From an uncultured Prochlorococcus sp. (GTDB lineage Bacteria > Cyanobacteriota > Cyanobacteriia > PCC-6307 > Cyanobiaceae), in the NCBI GenBank assembly GCA_902539115.1, contig CACBHP010000002.1, forward strand, positions 39,800 to 103,799: a DNA stretch of 64,000 bases, written 5' to 3'. Positions 52,347 through 62,328 of this stretch are shown piece by piece. The position numbers were made by a program, and so were the translations under genes. Positions within the stretch are counted from its first letter, which is position 1; each line of letters begins with the position of its first letter. A model generated the notes under the pieces. The model was not told where the DNA came from. It saw only the letters and a program-made list of their open reading frames with translations, and made no database searches.

Positions 52347-53459
52347 TTAATTATTTTTTTTTTTTAGAAATTCAATAGATTTTTCTAATATTATTTTACT
52401 TGCATTTCCATCTCCATAAGGGTTTGGAACACAAGACATTTTATTATAGATTTTGTCATTATTAATTAATTCATTAACAAACTTTGTAATTTTAGATTTA
52501 TCACATCCTACTAATTTTGCACAATTTGATTCAATACTTTCTATTCTTTCTGTTTTGTTTCTTAAAATCAAAACAGGCTTATTAAAGGATGGAGCTTCTT
52601 CCTGAATTCCTCCGGAATCAGTCAAAATAAGCCTACTTTTTTTCATTACAGAAAGTAAGCTTATATAATCTAATGGCTCAGAAAGAATTACCTGACTATT
52701 GTTTAGAAACTCTTTTAAAAAAGGTTCTCTTACGATTTTATTAGGATGAAGAGGAATAAAAAAAATCACATCTTGATTAATACTTATAATTTCCTTAATG
52801 GCGAGTATCACTTTTTGTAAATTTTCGCCCCAATTCTCCCTTCGATGAACAGTTAAAAGGATTAATTTTTTATCATCAAGATTCTTCAATTTTATAATTC
52901 TTCGAAGTTTTCCAGAAATTTGGCATAAAGCATCGACAACAGTATTACCAGTAACATGTATCTCTCCTGTGATACCTGATTTAAGTAAATTATTCTTAGC
53001 ATTATCTGTTGGAGCGAAATTCAATTCTGCTATTTGCGATATAAATCTTCTATTTGCCTCCTCAGGAAAAGGTTCCTTTATAGAATCAGTTCTCAATCCT
53101 GCCTCTACATGAGCAACTGGAATTTTTTGATAAAAAGCAGCAAGGGAAGATGCGAATGCAGTTGTTGTATCTCCCTGAACAAATACCATATCAGGAAAGT
53201 TTTCGGTAAATTCTATCTCTAATTTTTTAATTACTAATTGTGTAATTGCACCTAAAGTTTGGCCTTGTTTCAAAATTTGCAAATCATCATCTATTTTTAT
53301 TTCGAATAATTCAACTACATTGTGGACTATTGACGAATGTTGCCCAGTAAGAATAACTCTTGATTTAAAATAATTAGAAAGAGAAAAAATTTTTATTAAT
53401 GGACAAAGTTTTATTGCCTCTGGTCTTGTTCCAATAATAAATGTGACATTCCAAACCAT
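52347..53459 (-). CDS. wecB: UDP-N-acetylglucosamine 2-epimerase (non-hydrolysing)
   Basis: 370 aa; 'IIGTRPEAIKLCPLI', 'VFVQGDTTTAFASSLAAFYQKIPVAHVEAGLRT', 'TDSGGIQEEAPSFNKPVLILRNKTER'. Confidence 0.95.
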   Translation of the reverse strand: MVWNVTFIIGTRPEAIKLCPLIKIFSLSNYFKSRVILTGQHSSIVHNVVELFEIKIDDDLQILKQGQTLGAITQLVIKKLEIEFTENFPDMVFVQGDTTTAFASSLAAFYQKIPVAHVEAGLRTDSIKEPFPEEANRRFISQIAELNFAPTDNAKNNLLKSGITGEIHVTGNTVVDALCQISGKLRRIIKLKNLDDKKLILLTVHRRENWGENLQKVILAIKEIISINQDVIFFIPLHPNKIVREPFLKEFLNNSQVILSEPLDYISLLSVMKKSRLILTDSGGIQEEAPSFNKPVLILRNKTERIESIESNCAKLVGCDKSKITKFVNELINNDKIYNKMSCVPNPYGDGNASKIILEKSIEFLKKKNN

Positions 53460-53678
53460 ATTTAAATCAACCCAAAAAAGAGGTAATAGTTAATTTATAT
53501 TTTATTACTTATACAATTAGAAAAACTATAAATCAAAAACAAACTAATATTTGTTATTTTTTTTTCAAATATTTATAAATAAATATTCAGAACGTTTTCA
53601 AAATTTTAAGTAATCAGGTTGTTAAGGATCATCATTACATATTCATAGCTATTATTAATAAAAATTTGTTTAATTTAA

Positions 53679-54557
53679 GTGGCAAATCTGAGCTCCCTAG
53701 AAGATGTTCGTAATTATTGGAATAAAGATAATATTCCTCAAGTATGGTATTCAAAGAAAAAACCACTTTCTTATCAATGGTTTAATGAAATAGGTTATAA
53801 AAGATTTTCAACATACTATCCTTATTTAAAAGATGAGGCGGAATTTCAATGGCATAGTGGGGAGGATATTCTTGAGATAGGCTGCGGTCTTGGTACTGAT
53901 TTAAAAGAGTATGCCAAATATGGTGCAAATGTTCATGGAATTGATCTTGGACATGATCAAATACAACTAACAAAATTAAATTTTGAATTATCTGATTTAA
54001 AATACAAATATTTAGATCAAGGGAATGCCGAATCACTCCAATTTCCAGACAATTCATTTGACTTGGTTTATTCCTTTGGTGTTCTTCATCACACACCAAA
54101 TACAGAAAAAGCAATCTCTGAAGTTTTTAGAGTTTTAAAGCCAGATGGTATAGCTATAATTATGCTTTACGCAAGAGGCTGGAAACATTATATAAAAAGA
54201 TGCCTTATTCAAGGATTAATAAAGGGAAGATTTTTTGCAAATAAATGCAATTGGCAGGCAGTTTACAACGAGATAAGCGAAGTTAATGGTAATAGTCCAA
54301 AAACTGGAGTTTATAGGAGAAGCCATATTAAAAAAATGTTTAAACAATTTAAAGACGTTGAGATCAAAAAAAAGAGGATGGGAGAGTTTTTTGAATATGC
54401 ACCCTATCAATCCTACAAATTCCCTGAAGTTGTAAATAATATTTCTCAAACACTTAATCTTGAAGCTTTTTTAGGGGAAAATTGGCTAATCAAAGCTAAA
54501 AAAACAGAGAAACTAGAACGAAAAGATATTTTTAATGTCATTTTTAATAACTATTAA
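53679..54557 (+). CDS. SAM-dependent methyltransferase
   Basis: 292 aa; 'DILEIGCGLGTDLKEYAKYGANVHGIDLGHDQI', 'FDLVYSFGVLHHTPNTEKAISEVFRVLKPDG'; GTG start. Confidence 0.92.
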   Translation: MANLSSLEDVRNYWNKDNIPQVWYSKKKPLSYQWFNEIGYKRFSTYYPYLKDEAEFQWHSGEDILEIGCGLGTDLKEYAKYGANVHGIDLGHDQIQLTKLNFELSDLKYKYLDQGNAESLQFPDNSFDLVYSFGVLHHTPNTEKAISEVFRVLKPDGIAIIMLYARGWKHYIKRCLIQGLIKGRFFANKCNWQAVYNEISEVNGNSPKTGVYRRSHIKKMFKQFKDVEIKKKRMGEFFEYAPYQSYKFPEVVNNISQTLNLEAFLGENWLIKAKKTEKLERKDIFNVIFNNY

Positions 54558-54654
54558 AACTTTCATACAGAAAAATATGCAGGAAAAATTATTAAATAAA
54601 GGAGAAAAAATTTTTTAAGTTTAAAAATTATTTAATGAAAATTAAATATATTTT

Positions 54655-55032
54655 TTGTTTTTTAAATATGTTTTTCTATTGGTAGGTTCTTATAAAAATG
54701 AATTTGATTTTAACTTTTTAGTTACTTCAGCAAAACCATTAGAGCATATAGGTCTTGATAGTAGTGATGTTTGCTTATCAAAAGATAGAAAAATAATTCT
54801 TAAAGAATTATGCAAAAGAATCTTGCCTAAATCATTTTATATAAAAAGAGAAAAAGACTTATTATTCCTATTTCTGTTTTTTTAAAAAAGTTCTTTTTAT
54901 AATTAATTTTGGGCTATCCTGAGAACTAGCGATACTTTACTTAATAGTAAATTTATAAAATCATTACTAATTAAGGCAAAGGGTTCAAAGATGCTGCAAA
55001 GACTATTTGTTTTAGCAAATTTAAAATTATAG
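54655..55032 (+). pseudogene. remnant of an asparagine-synthetase-like (AsnB) C-terminal domain
   Basis: 'KPLEHIGLDSSDVCLSKDRKIILKELCKRILPKSFYIKREK' then frameshifted 'IPISVFLKKFF' then 'SDTLLNSKFIKSLLIKAKGSKMLQRLFVLANLKL*', with TAG where AsnB-type C-termini have Trp. Confidence 0.6.
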
Positions 55033-55113
55033 GGGAAAAACTATAACTACTATTTATAATTCCTAATTAAATAAAATTTAAAATCTTTTTTATATTTTCT
55101 TTAAATATTGTTT

Positions 55114-56199
55114 TTAAAAATTTAAAATTGCTTGAAAAATTTTTTCTGAATATTTTATTGAAGAAAAAGGGCAAATCTCTGATAATTTTTTTTTAGTAAA
55201 AGAATTTTCTTTACATATTTGTACTGCTTTTAAAAAAGCTTTTTTGAAAGATCCTGGATTACTAGGATTATACTTTACTAAATTTGTTCCTTCGGTAAGT
55301 ACCTCAGTAGAATCATCATATATAGAAGAAATAATAAATAAACCTGCACTAGAAGCTTCAGAAAGAATTCTTGAGAAAGGATCAGCCCAAGTGGAATGTA
55401 GAAATAAAGCTCCTTCCTGAAATATCTCCCTAAGGGCGAATTCGTCAGATTTGCCTAAAAAAGATATATTTTCATAAGGTTTTATTTTGTTAACTATATC
55501 TAACTCTAGTGGCCCAAAACCAGTTATTTTAAGATCAATCTTAGATAATATATCCTTATCAGAAATAATCTCATTTAATAATTCTAAAAGACCTTTCCTT
55601 GGTATAAATTTACCTGCCCATACACATTTAACTTTTTTACCTGTTTCAATAATCAAATTATCATTTACCAAAAGTTTGAAAAATGAAGTATCAGAAGAAT
55701 TTATTCCCGTAAATATTTTTTCTTGAGGGTAACCTAGATTTTTGTAAAATTGAGTACTCAATTTGCCATAAGTAACTATTGATGCAAGTTTTGAAATAAA
55801 AAATTTCTTCAAAAATTTATAAAAAAAGGTATCGTTTACTGTCGATTTACTACTGGCTCCTAACCAACCTACCATCCTTAAACCCTTAATACTGCCCAAT
55901 AGTAGAGAAATCCAGCACTCAAAATGCCCATAACCTCCTATTAATAAAATATCATTATTTTTTAGAAATAATATCTTAATTATAATTTGTACAAAAGTTT
56001 TCCATCTATACTCATATTTAAATAAGTTATATTCACTAATTATTTTTTCATTTAGGTTCTCAACTTTATAAGTTGGATTAAATTCAATAAATCTAAATTT
56101 AAAATCCTTTTTTTTAAGCTTTCTTGCCAAATCAATTAACAAACTATGCCTACTAAATTCTGGAGAAATTGACTGGCTTATAAATAAAACCCTCTTCAT
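55114..56199 (-). CDS. GT4-family glycosyltransferase
   Basis: 361 aa; 'VKCVWAGKFIPRKGLLELLNEI', 'ALFLHSTWADPFSRILSEASSAGLFIISS'. Confidence 0.88.
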   Translation of the reverse strand: MKRVLFISQSISPEFSRHSLLIDLARKLKKKDFKFRFIEFNPTYKVENLNEKIISEYNLFKYEYRWKTFVQIIIKILFLKNNDILLIGGYGHFECWISLLLGSIKGLRMVGWLGASSKSTVNDTFFYKFLKKFFISKLASIVTYGKLSTQFYKNLGYPQEKIFTGINSSDTSFFKLLVNDNLIIETGKKVKCVWAGKFIPRKGLLELLNEIISDKDILSKIDLKITGFGPLELDIVNKIKPYENISFLGKSDEFALREIFQEGALFLHSTWADPFSRILSEASSAGLFIISSIYDDSTEVLTEGTNLVKYNPSNPGSFKKAFLKAVQICKENSFTKKKLSEICPFSSIKYSEKIFQAILNF

Positions 56200-56398
56200 A
56201 GATTTTTACTATTTTGATAATTAAAATTTTTTTTATTATTAAATTATAAAGGATTGATAAAATAAGATTAAGTTATTATTGAAAATTTTGAAGATTCAAA
56301 ATCTATTAATTAGAAAAAATAGTAAAAGTATTTTATGTATTTATTTGTGATAATTACTTAAAAATACAATACAATATACAAAAGAAAAATTTTTTGAA

Positions 56399-57841
56399 TT
56401 GAGTTCAAACCTAAAAAAAATTTGTTGTATCGGCGCTGGATATGTTGGAGGTCCGACGATGGCTGTAATTGCTGATAAATGCCCTAACCTCAATGTAACC
56501 GTAGTTGATATTAATAAAGAAAGAATAAATTTATGGAATGAATCAGACACCTCAAACCTCCCAATATATGAGCCAGGTTTAGCCGATATAATTAAAAGAT
56601 GCAGAGGAAAGAATCTTTTCTTTTCCAATAAAGTGGAAGAGAATATAGCAGATTCAGATATGATATTCATCTCTGTAAATACACCCACAAAGAAGAAAGG
56701 ACTAGGCGCTGGGAAAGCAAGTGATTTAAAATGGGTAGAATCTTGTGCTCGTAAAGTCGCTAAACACTCTATTGGACATACTATAGTCGTTGAAAAAAGC
56801 ACCTTACCAGTTAGAACTGCGGAAGTGATAAAAACTATTCTTGAAGCATCAAAAAATACTAATTCAAAAAAATCTATTAATCCTACCTTTGCTGTTCTTT
56901 CTAACCCAGAATTCCTTGCGGAAGGTACAGCTATAAATGACTTAGTTAACCCTGATAGAGTTTTAATAGGAGGTGACAATGAGAATGCAATTCAAACACT
57001 TCATGAAGTTTATAAAAACTGGGTATCTGAAGATAAGATTTTGCATACAAATTTATGGAGTAGTGAATTAGCAAAACTAACTGCAAATGCTTTCCTTGCT
57101 CAAAGAATAAGCTCCATTAATTCAATAAGCGCTATCTGTGAAAGCACTGGGGCCGATGTAAGAGAAGTGGCAAGAGCTATTGGCTCAGATAGTAGAATAG
57201 GTTCTAAATTTCTAGACTCTGGACCTGGTTTTGGTGGAAGTTGTTTTAAAAAAGACATATTAAATCTTGTTTATTTATCGGAATATTTTGGACTAAAAGA
57301 AGTTGCAGAATTTTGGGAAGGAGTCGTGCAGCTTAATAATTGGCATCAAAATAGAATTTCTCAATTAGTAGTAAAAAAACTTTTTGGATCTGTCTCAGGG
57401 AAAAAGATCAATATACTAGGATTTGCATTTAAATCAAATACTAATGACACTAGAGAATCTTCTGCTATAAAAATCTGTAAGAAACTTCTTGAAGAAGGAG
57501 CAATTCTTTATATACATGATCCAAAAGTTGAGGAAAAACAAATAGAAAATGATTTAAAAATTACTTTTAATATGAAAAGAAATGAGGATTTGAGCCCAAA
57601 TTTACATAATAATGAAGTTGAAGGTTCTTGGAAAAAAGTTAATAACCTTAGCGAGGCTTTTTTAGATTCAGATGCTGTTTTAGTACTTACAGAATGGGAA
57701 GAATATACAAAAATAAACTGGTTAGATGTCGCTTCTCAAATGAGATTTCCTGCATGGATTTTTGATTCAAGATCGATTATTGATCCTATTAAAGTTAAAG
57801 AAGCAGGCTTAAATTTCTGGAGAATTGGTGATGGAACTTAA
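56399..57841 (+). CDS. UDP-glucose 6-dehydrogenase (eukaryote-type UGDH subfamily)
   Basis: 480 aa; 'KICCIGAGYVGGPTMAVIADKCPNLNVTVVDIN', 'SNPEFLAEGTAINDLVNPDRVLIGG', 'GPGFGGSCFKKDILNLVYL'; TTG start. Confidence 0.93.
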   Translation: MSSNLKKICCIGAGYVGGPTMAVIADKCPNLNVTVVDINKERINLWNESDTSNLPIYEPGLADIIKRCRGKNLFFSNKVEENIADSDMIFISVNTPTKKKGLGAGKASDLKWVESCARKVAKHSIGHTIVVEKSTLPVRTAEVIKTILEASKNTNSKKSINPTFAVLSNPEFLAEGTAINDLVNPDRVLIGGDNENAIQTLHEVYKNWVSEDKILHTNLWSSELAKLTANAFLAQRISSINSISAICESTGADVREVARAIGSDSRIGSKFLDSGPGFGGSCFKKDILNLVYLSEYFGLKEVAEFWEGVVQLNNWHQNRISQLVVKKLFGSVSGKKINILGFAFKSNTNDTRESSAIKICKKLLEEGAILYIHDPKVEEKQIENDLKITFNMKRNEDLSPNLHNNEVEGSWKKVNNLSEAFLDSDAVLVLTEWEEYTKINWLDVASQMRFPAWIFDSRSIIDPIKVKEAGLNFWRIGDGT

Positions 57842-58037
57842 TTAAAATTAAATAAAGAAATTTTGCTAAAATTTTAAATTTTGTTCTTGAGTCAATTAAG
57901 CTAAAATTGCAAAAGCATATTTATAAAAAATTTCAATTTAAAGTTTATAAATTACTGATATTATAGGATTTATATAAGGATTAAAAAAATTTTTTTATAC
58001 TATAAATTCTACATTTTGATTTAAATTTTATATCATT

Positions 58038-59282
58038 TTGGAAAGCATTCTAAAAAAAACAAGAACTATATTTTTAATAAAAATTAGTACGTTAACAATA
58101 GATTTTATTTCTAGTGTCGCAATAGCTAGATATCTTAATCCTAATAATTATGGTATCTATGCTGTTATTTATCTAATCCCAAGTTTAATTACTTCAATTG
58201 GCTCCTTTGGTTTTGGTCCTGCAATTATCTATCATTTAGGCAAAAAAAAAGTAAACCCTACAAAATTATTTACTTCCCTTTTGCTCTTGGGAGTTATTCT
58301 TGGATCAGTATATTATTTTTTATTAAACTATATATTTATAGATATAATTAACTCCTTAATAATAAAAGATAAATTTTCTCTTTCTCTCTTAAAAATATCA
58401 ACTCTTTACATCCCCATTGTATTAGTCCAAAAATATATTAGAAAAATGCTACAAGGAATGAATAAAATAACAGCATTTTCTTTAAGTTCTAACTTACTTC
58501 TATCAATATTAAGGTTAAGTCTTGTTGGTTTAGCTATTTTAGTTTTTGATTCTGGATTAAATGGAATTATTTGGACTATATTAATATCAAATATATTAGT
58601 TAATTTTTCAATTTTTCTATTGTTTAAATATTATGGTCTTTTATCATTTAAAGAATTTGGCTTATTAAATAAAAATGATTTTTCCTCCTTAACTAAATTT
58701 GCTTTTAAGGGACATATTTCTTCAATACTACAGAAATCTAATGATCAATTAATAAAATTAATAATTTTTCCTTTACTTAATACATCTCAATTTGGATTTA
58801 TTTCATTAGGTATTCAAATTAGTAATTTATTACTTACAATTATTAGTAGTTTACAAGTTGTTCTAACCCCAAAAATCAGTCAAAGTAGTATCAATGAAAT
58901 AAAAAAACTTATTCCAAAAGTTTTCAGAGTCTTATTTGTTGCTATTATTAGTATCTCAATATTATTTGTAATAGCATTGCCAAGCATAGTTAATAATTTT
59001 TATGGGGTTGATTATCAAAAAGTTATTAGTATTAGTTATTGTCTTATTCCTGGAATTTTTTTCCTTTCCTTTTCAAAAATATTTAATCTTACTTTGAATC
59101 AAATGGGATACCCATTTCTTACAAGTATTGTAAGGTCTACCGGACTTATTACAAATTTAACTTTAGTTTATTTTCTAGTAAAAAGATATGAAGAAAATGG
59201 TTTTAGCATTTCTTTATCAATTTCTTATTTTGTTATGTTTATAGTTGGTTATTTATTGTTTTATAAAAAACTTAATTTCTAA
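58038..59282 (+). CDS. Wzx-type polysaccharide/oligosaccharide flippase
   Basis: 414 aa, multi-TM; 'DFISSVAIARYLNPNNYGIYAVIYLIPSLITSIGSFGFGPAIIYHLGK'; TTG start. Confidence 0.85.
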   Translation: MESILKKTRTIFLIKISTLTIDFISSVAIARYLNPNNYGIYAVIYLIPSLITSIGSFGFGPAIIYHLGKKKVNPTKLFTSLLLLGVILGSVYYFLLNYIFIDIINSLIIKDKFSLSLLKISTLYIPIVLVQKYIRKMLQGMNKITAFSLSSNLLLSILRLSLVGLAILVFDSGLNGIIWTILISNILVNFSIFLLFKYYGLLSFKEFGLLNKNDFSSLTKFAFKGHISSILQKSNDQLIKLIIFPLLNTSQFGFISLGIQISNLLLTIISSLQVVLTPKISQSSINEIKKLIPKVFRVLFVAIISISILFVIALPSIVNNFYGVDYQKVISISYCLIPGIFFLSFSKIFNLTLNQMGYPFLTSIVRSTGLITNLTLVYFLVKRYEENGFSISLSISYFVMFIVGYLLFYKKLNF

Positions 59283-59335
59283 CTTAAAGATTTTTATACA
59301 TAAAAAAATAAATAAATTATATATAACTTATTCAT

Positions 59336-60307
59336 TTATTTTTTTTTAAGTTTATATTTTCTAGACATTAAGTTTTCTTTTCTAAATAAAAAAATTGACA
59401 TCGATTTTTTGTGAAGAAATTTTATAGATTTTTTTATTTCTTTAAACTCTTTTTCATTAAAAATATTATTTTTTTTACTTTTTATTAAAAGATTTAATCC
59501 AATATCATAATATTCATAAAGACAAGAAATAAATATTGTTTTTCTTATTTTTTCGATATTTTTATTTTTTATAATACTATTTATATTTTTCATACATAGA
59601 ATATCAAAAACCATTGGTCTTGGCTTATAACCAGAAAAAGGCCTTGCTGATAAATTCTCATTGTTATAAATTTTTTGCCCCTCTGAGCTAACAAAAGTTG
59701 AGTAGGCTATAGTTTTGAAATCAAATATCTCCATATCCTTTGAATACAAAATATTTAATATATCAGCAATATTATTTCCCTCTTGATATAAATTAGCAGC
59801 ATATGCCTCAGTATATAATCCTAATAAATCTTCCCATTTATCTTCCATATTATTAAGGACAAAAGTTTCTGCTCCTTGTATATCAATCTTTAAAAAATCA
59901 AATTTTTGAATATTTTCTTTATTAAGATAAAAATGTAAACTATTAGTATTAACTTCCTCTATTTTTTCTAATTTATAAAAGTTTTTTTCATAATAATAAG
60001 TACCTTCTAATTGAGAATAATTTGGTTTCAGTAATGAACTATAAGAACTATTTCTTGTTTTATAAAAATTTCTTTTTTCATTTTTCTTTCCTACAACTTC
60101 AGGGATGTTGATTATGCGTCCTCTCCTTCTACGATTATTATGAATATTTTTATTATTATATGTTTCATCTTGAGGCTCAAATATCACAGAAGTAATTATA
60201 TCTTTTACATTTTTCCATGGCTCAATAAGGCCATTTTTACCCCCAATATCAACAAGTATAAAATCAAAATTACCTAAAATATTTAAATGAGCGTTCAAAA
60301 AATCCAT
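59336..60307 (-). CDS. FkbM-family methyltransferase
   Basis: 323 aa; 'FLKIDIQGAETFVLNNMEDKWEDLLGLYTEAYAANLYQEG'. Confidence 0.82.
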   Translation of the reverse strand: MDFLNAHLNILGNFDFILVDIGGKNGLIEPWKNVKDIITSVIFEPQDETYNNKNIHNNRRRRGRIINIPEVVGKKNEKRNFYKTRNSSYSSLLKPNYSQLEGTYYYEKNFYKLEKIEEVNTNSLHFYLNKENIQKFDFLKIDIQGAETFVLNNMEDKWEDLLGLYTEAYAANLYQEGNNIADILNILYSKDMEIFDFKTIAYSTFVSSEGQKIYNNENLSARPFSGYKPRPMVFDILCMKNINSIIKNKNIEKIRKTIFISCLYEYYDIGLNLLIKSKKNNIFNEKEFKEIKKSIKFLHKKSMSIFLFRKENLMSRKYKLKKK

Positions 60308-60409
60308 CTATATATTTTCTAATCAAATACTTATTTAATAATAGATTACACTAAAATTTTATTTAAATAAGCTTTAAAAAAATATTGTTTTAATTAATAT
60401 TAAACTAGA

Positions 60410-62290
60410 TTAGATATTCCTTTGCCATTCAGGAACAAGTTTATTTAGAATAATCAAAGCTTTCTCCAAATTTTGTTCTTCTATCTCCTTTTTAAGATTA
60501 TTTAAGGCAGGCCATAAATTCTCTGATGAGATAAATTCTTCTTCTGCTTTAAAAATTAAATTATGTTTAGTAGCTTTAGCTTTACCATCAATTAAAAGTT
60601 CTTCAAAAAGTTTTTCCCCAGGTCTTAAACCAGTAAATTTGATTTCTATATCACCTTCTGGATTATTACTATTTTTAATTTCAAGTCCACTTAAAATTAT
60701 CATTTTCTTCGCTAAATCCAATATCTTAATTGGTTTGCCCATATCAAGCAAAAATACTTCACCTCCTTGGGCAAGTTCCGAGGCTTGAAGAACTAGCTCA
60801 ACGGCCTCAAATATTGTCATAAAATATCTAATTATTTCTGGATGAGTTAGAGTTAGTGGCCCTCCTCTTGCTATTTGTTTCTTAAATAAGGGAACTACAG
60901 ATCCAGAAGATCCCAAAACATTACCAAATCTAACCATAGAAAATTTTACTTTCTTATCTTCATTAATTAGGTTTTTTAATTTAAAATCATCTGCATGTGC
61001 TTGAAAAATTAATTCTGATAATCTTTTTGATGCTCCCATCAAGTTTGTTGGTCTTACTGCCTTATCAGTTGAAATAAGAATTACTCTTTCAATATTTGCC
61101 TCTATTGCAGCATTGCATATTGAGATAGAAGATCCAATATTATTATTAATCGTAGATAGGGGATTTAACTCTGCCATAGGAACATGTTTATATGCAGCTG
61201 CATGATATACATCTGAAACACATTCATCTAAAAAAAGCTTTTTTACAAACTTAAAATTAGATGCATCACCAAGAACATATTTTATAATTACATCTTTTTT
61301 AATTTTCTCGCATAATTCTTGCTGAATTAAATATAAGCTGGGTTCATTTTGCTCCAAAAGAATAAGTTTTTTGGGTGAATAATTAAGTATCTGTCTACAT
61401 AACTCTGAACCAATTGAGCCTCCAGCTCCAGTAACGCATATTACTCTCCCAGAAATGCTTCCCTGAAGTAACTCTTTTATGGGCTTTGATGGATCTCTTC
61501 CTAACAAATCTTCAATTTCTATTGAGCGTAAAGAATCAATTCGTGCCTTCCCAGAAGATATATCTTCAAGCGTAGGGATCTGAAGAATAGTTATTCCTTT
61601 ACCTTCAAGACTCTCTAATATCTCTTTCCTCCTATTACTAGTTAATGAAGGTATTGAAATCAATAACTGATCATATTTTCTATTAGCCTTATTAATTTCA
61701 CTCGGAGAATAAATTGGTATACCCATAAGTTCTCTATTCCATAAATTTTTATCATCATCAAAAAAGTTAATTATTTTATATTTTCTATTAGTTTTTAATG
61801 ACGCACAAAGTTGAGCTCCTGCTTCTCCTGCGCCATAAATAGCAACTTTATTTTGACTTGAATTATTGCCAATACGTAAGCCTAACAATAAATCCCTTAA
61901 AATTACTCTAATACCAACTGATAAACTATTAATAACAAAGAATAATTGCACGCTGTCATATCTCGATAGAAATTTTAAATTAAAACTAAAACCAATAAAT
62001 AAAATAATTAGAATTAAGAAGGTATTTCGATATATGATTTGATAAAAAGATTTACTGCTTACATAACTTGATAAGGCTTTATATTGCCCAGTTATTATGT
62101 AAATTACAAGTCCCAAAGATATTAGGATCACAAGCTCCAATAAATTTTTTGAATCAAGACTAAATAAATTGGTTCTTGAATAATTTACTAAAAATAAAGA
62201 AAAACTTATTATTAATAAATCAATAATTACTAAGACTATTCTTAAAAAAGGTCTATGAGGGAAGAAATATTTATCGTGCTTACTAAACAA
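60410..62290 (-). CDS. nucleoside-diphosphate sugar 4,6-dehydratase (PglF/WbpM/CapD-like)
   Basis: 626 aa; N-terminal TMs; 'VICVTGAGGSIGSELCRQILNYSPKKLILLEQNE', 'DVYHAAAYKHVPMAELNP', 'ISTDKAVRPTNLMGASKR'. Confidence 0.95.
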   Translation of the reverse strand: MFSKHDKYFFPHRPFLRIVLVIIDLLIISFSLFLVNYSRTNLFSLDSKNLLELVILISLGLVIYIITGQYKALSSYVSSKSFYQIIYRNTFLILIILFIGFSFNLKFLSRYDSVQLFFVINSLSVGIRVILRDLLLGLRIGNNSSQNKVAIYGAGEAGAQLCASLKTNRKYKIINFFDDDKNLWNRELMGIPIYSPSEINKANRKYDQLLISIPSLTSNRRKEILESLEGKGITILQIPTLEDISSGKARIDSLRSIEIEDLLGRDPSKPIKELLQGSISGRVICVTGAGGSIGSELCRQILNYSPKKLILLEQNEPSLYLIQQELCEKIKKDVIIKYVLGDASNFKFVKKLFLDECVSDVYHAAAYKHVPMAELNPLSTINNNIGSSISICNAAIEANIERVILISTDKAVRPTNLMGASKRLSELIFQAHADDFKLKNLINEDKKVKFSMVRFGNVLGSSGSVVPLFKKQIARGGPLTLTHPEIIRYFMTIFEAVELVLQASELAQGGEVFLLDMGKPIKILDLAKKMIILSGLEIKNSNNPEGDIEIKFTGLRPGEKLFEELLIDGKAKATKHNLIFKAEEEFISSENLWPALNNLKKEIEEQNLEKALIILNKLVPEWQRNI

Positions 62291-62328
62291 ATTCTTTATT
62301 AATTTTTAATTTAATATATTATATTAAA

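Noticed and set aside
56341-56979. 212-aa minus-strand ORF over the UGDH N-terminus
   Set aside because: Antisense to the NAD-binding domain of UGDH, which has clear motifs
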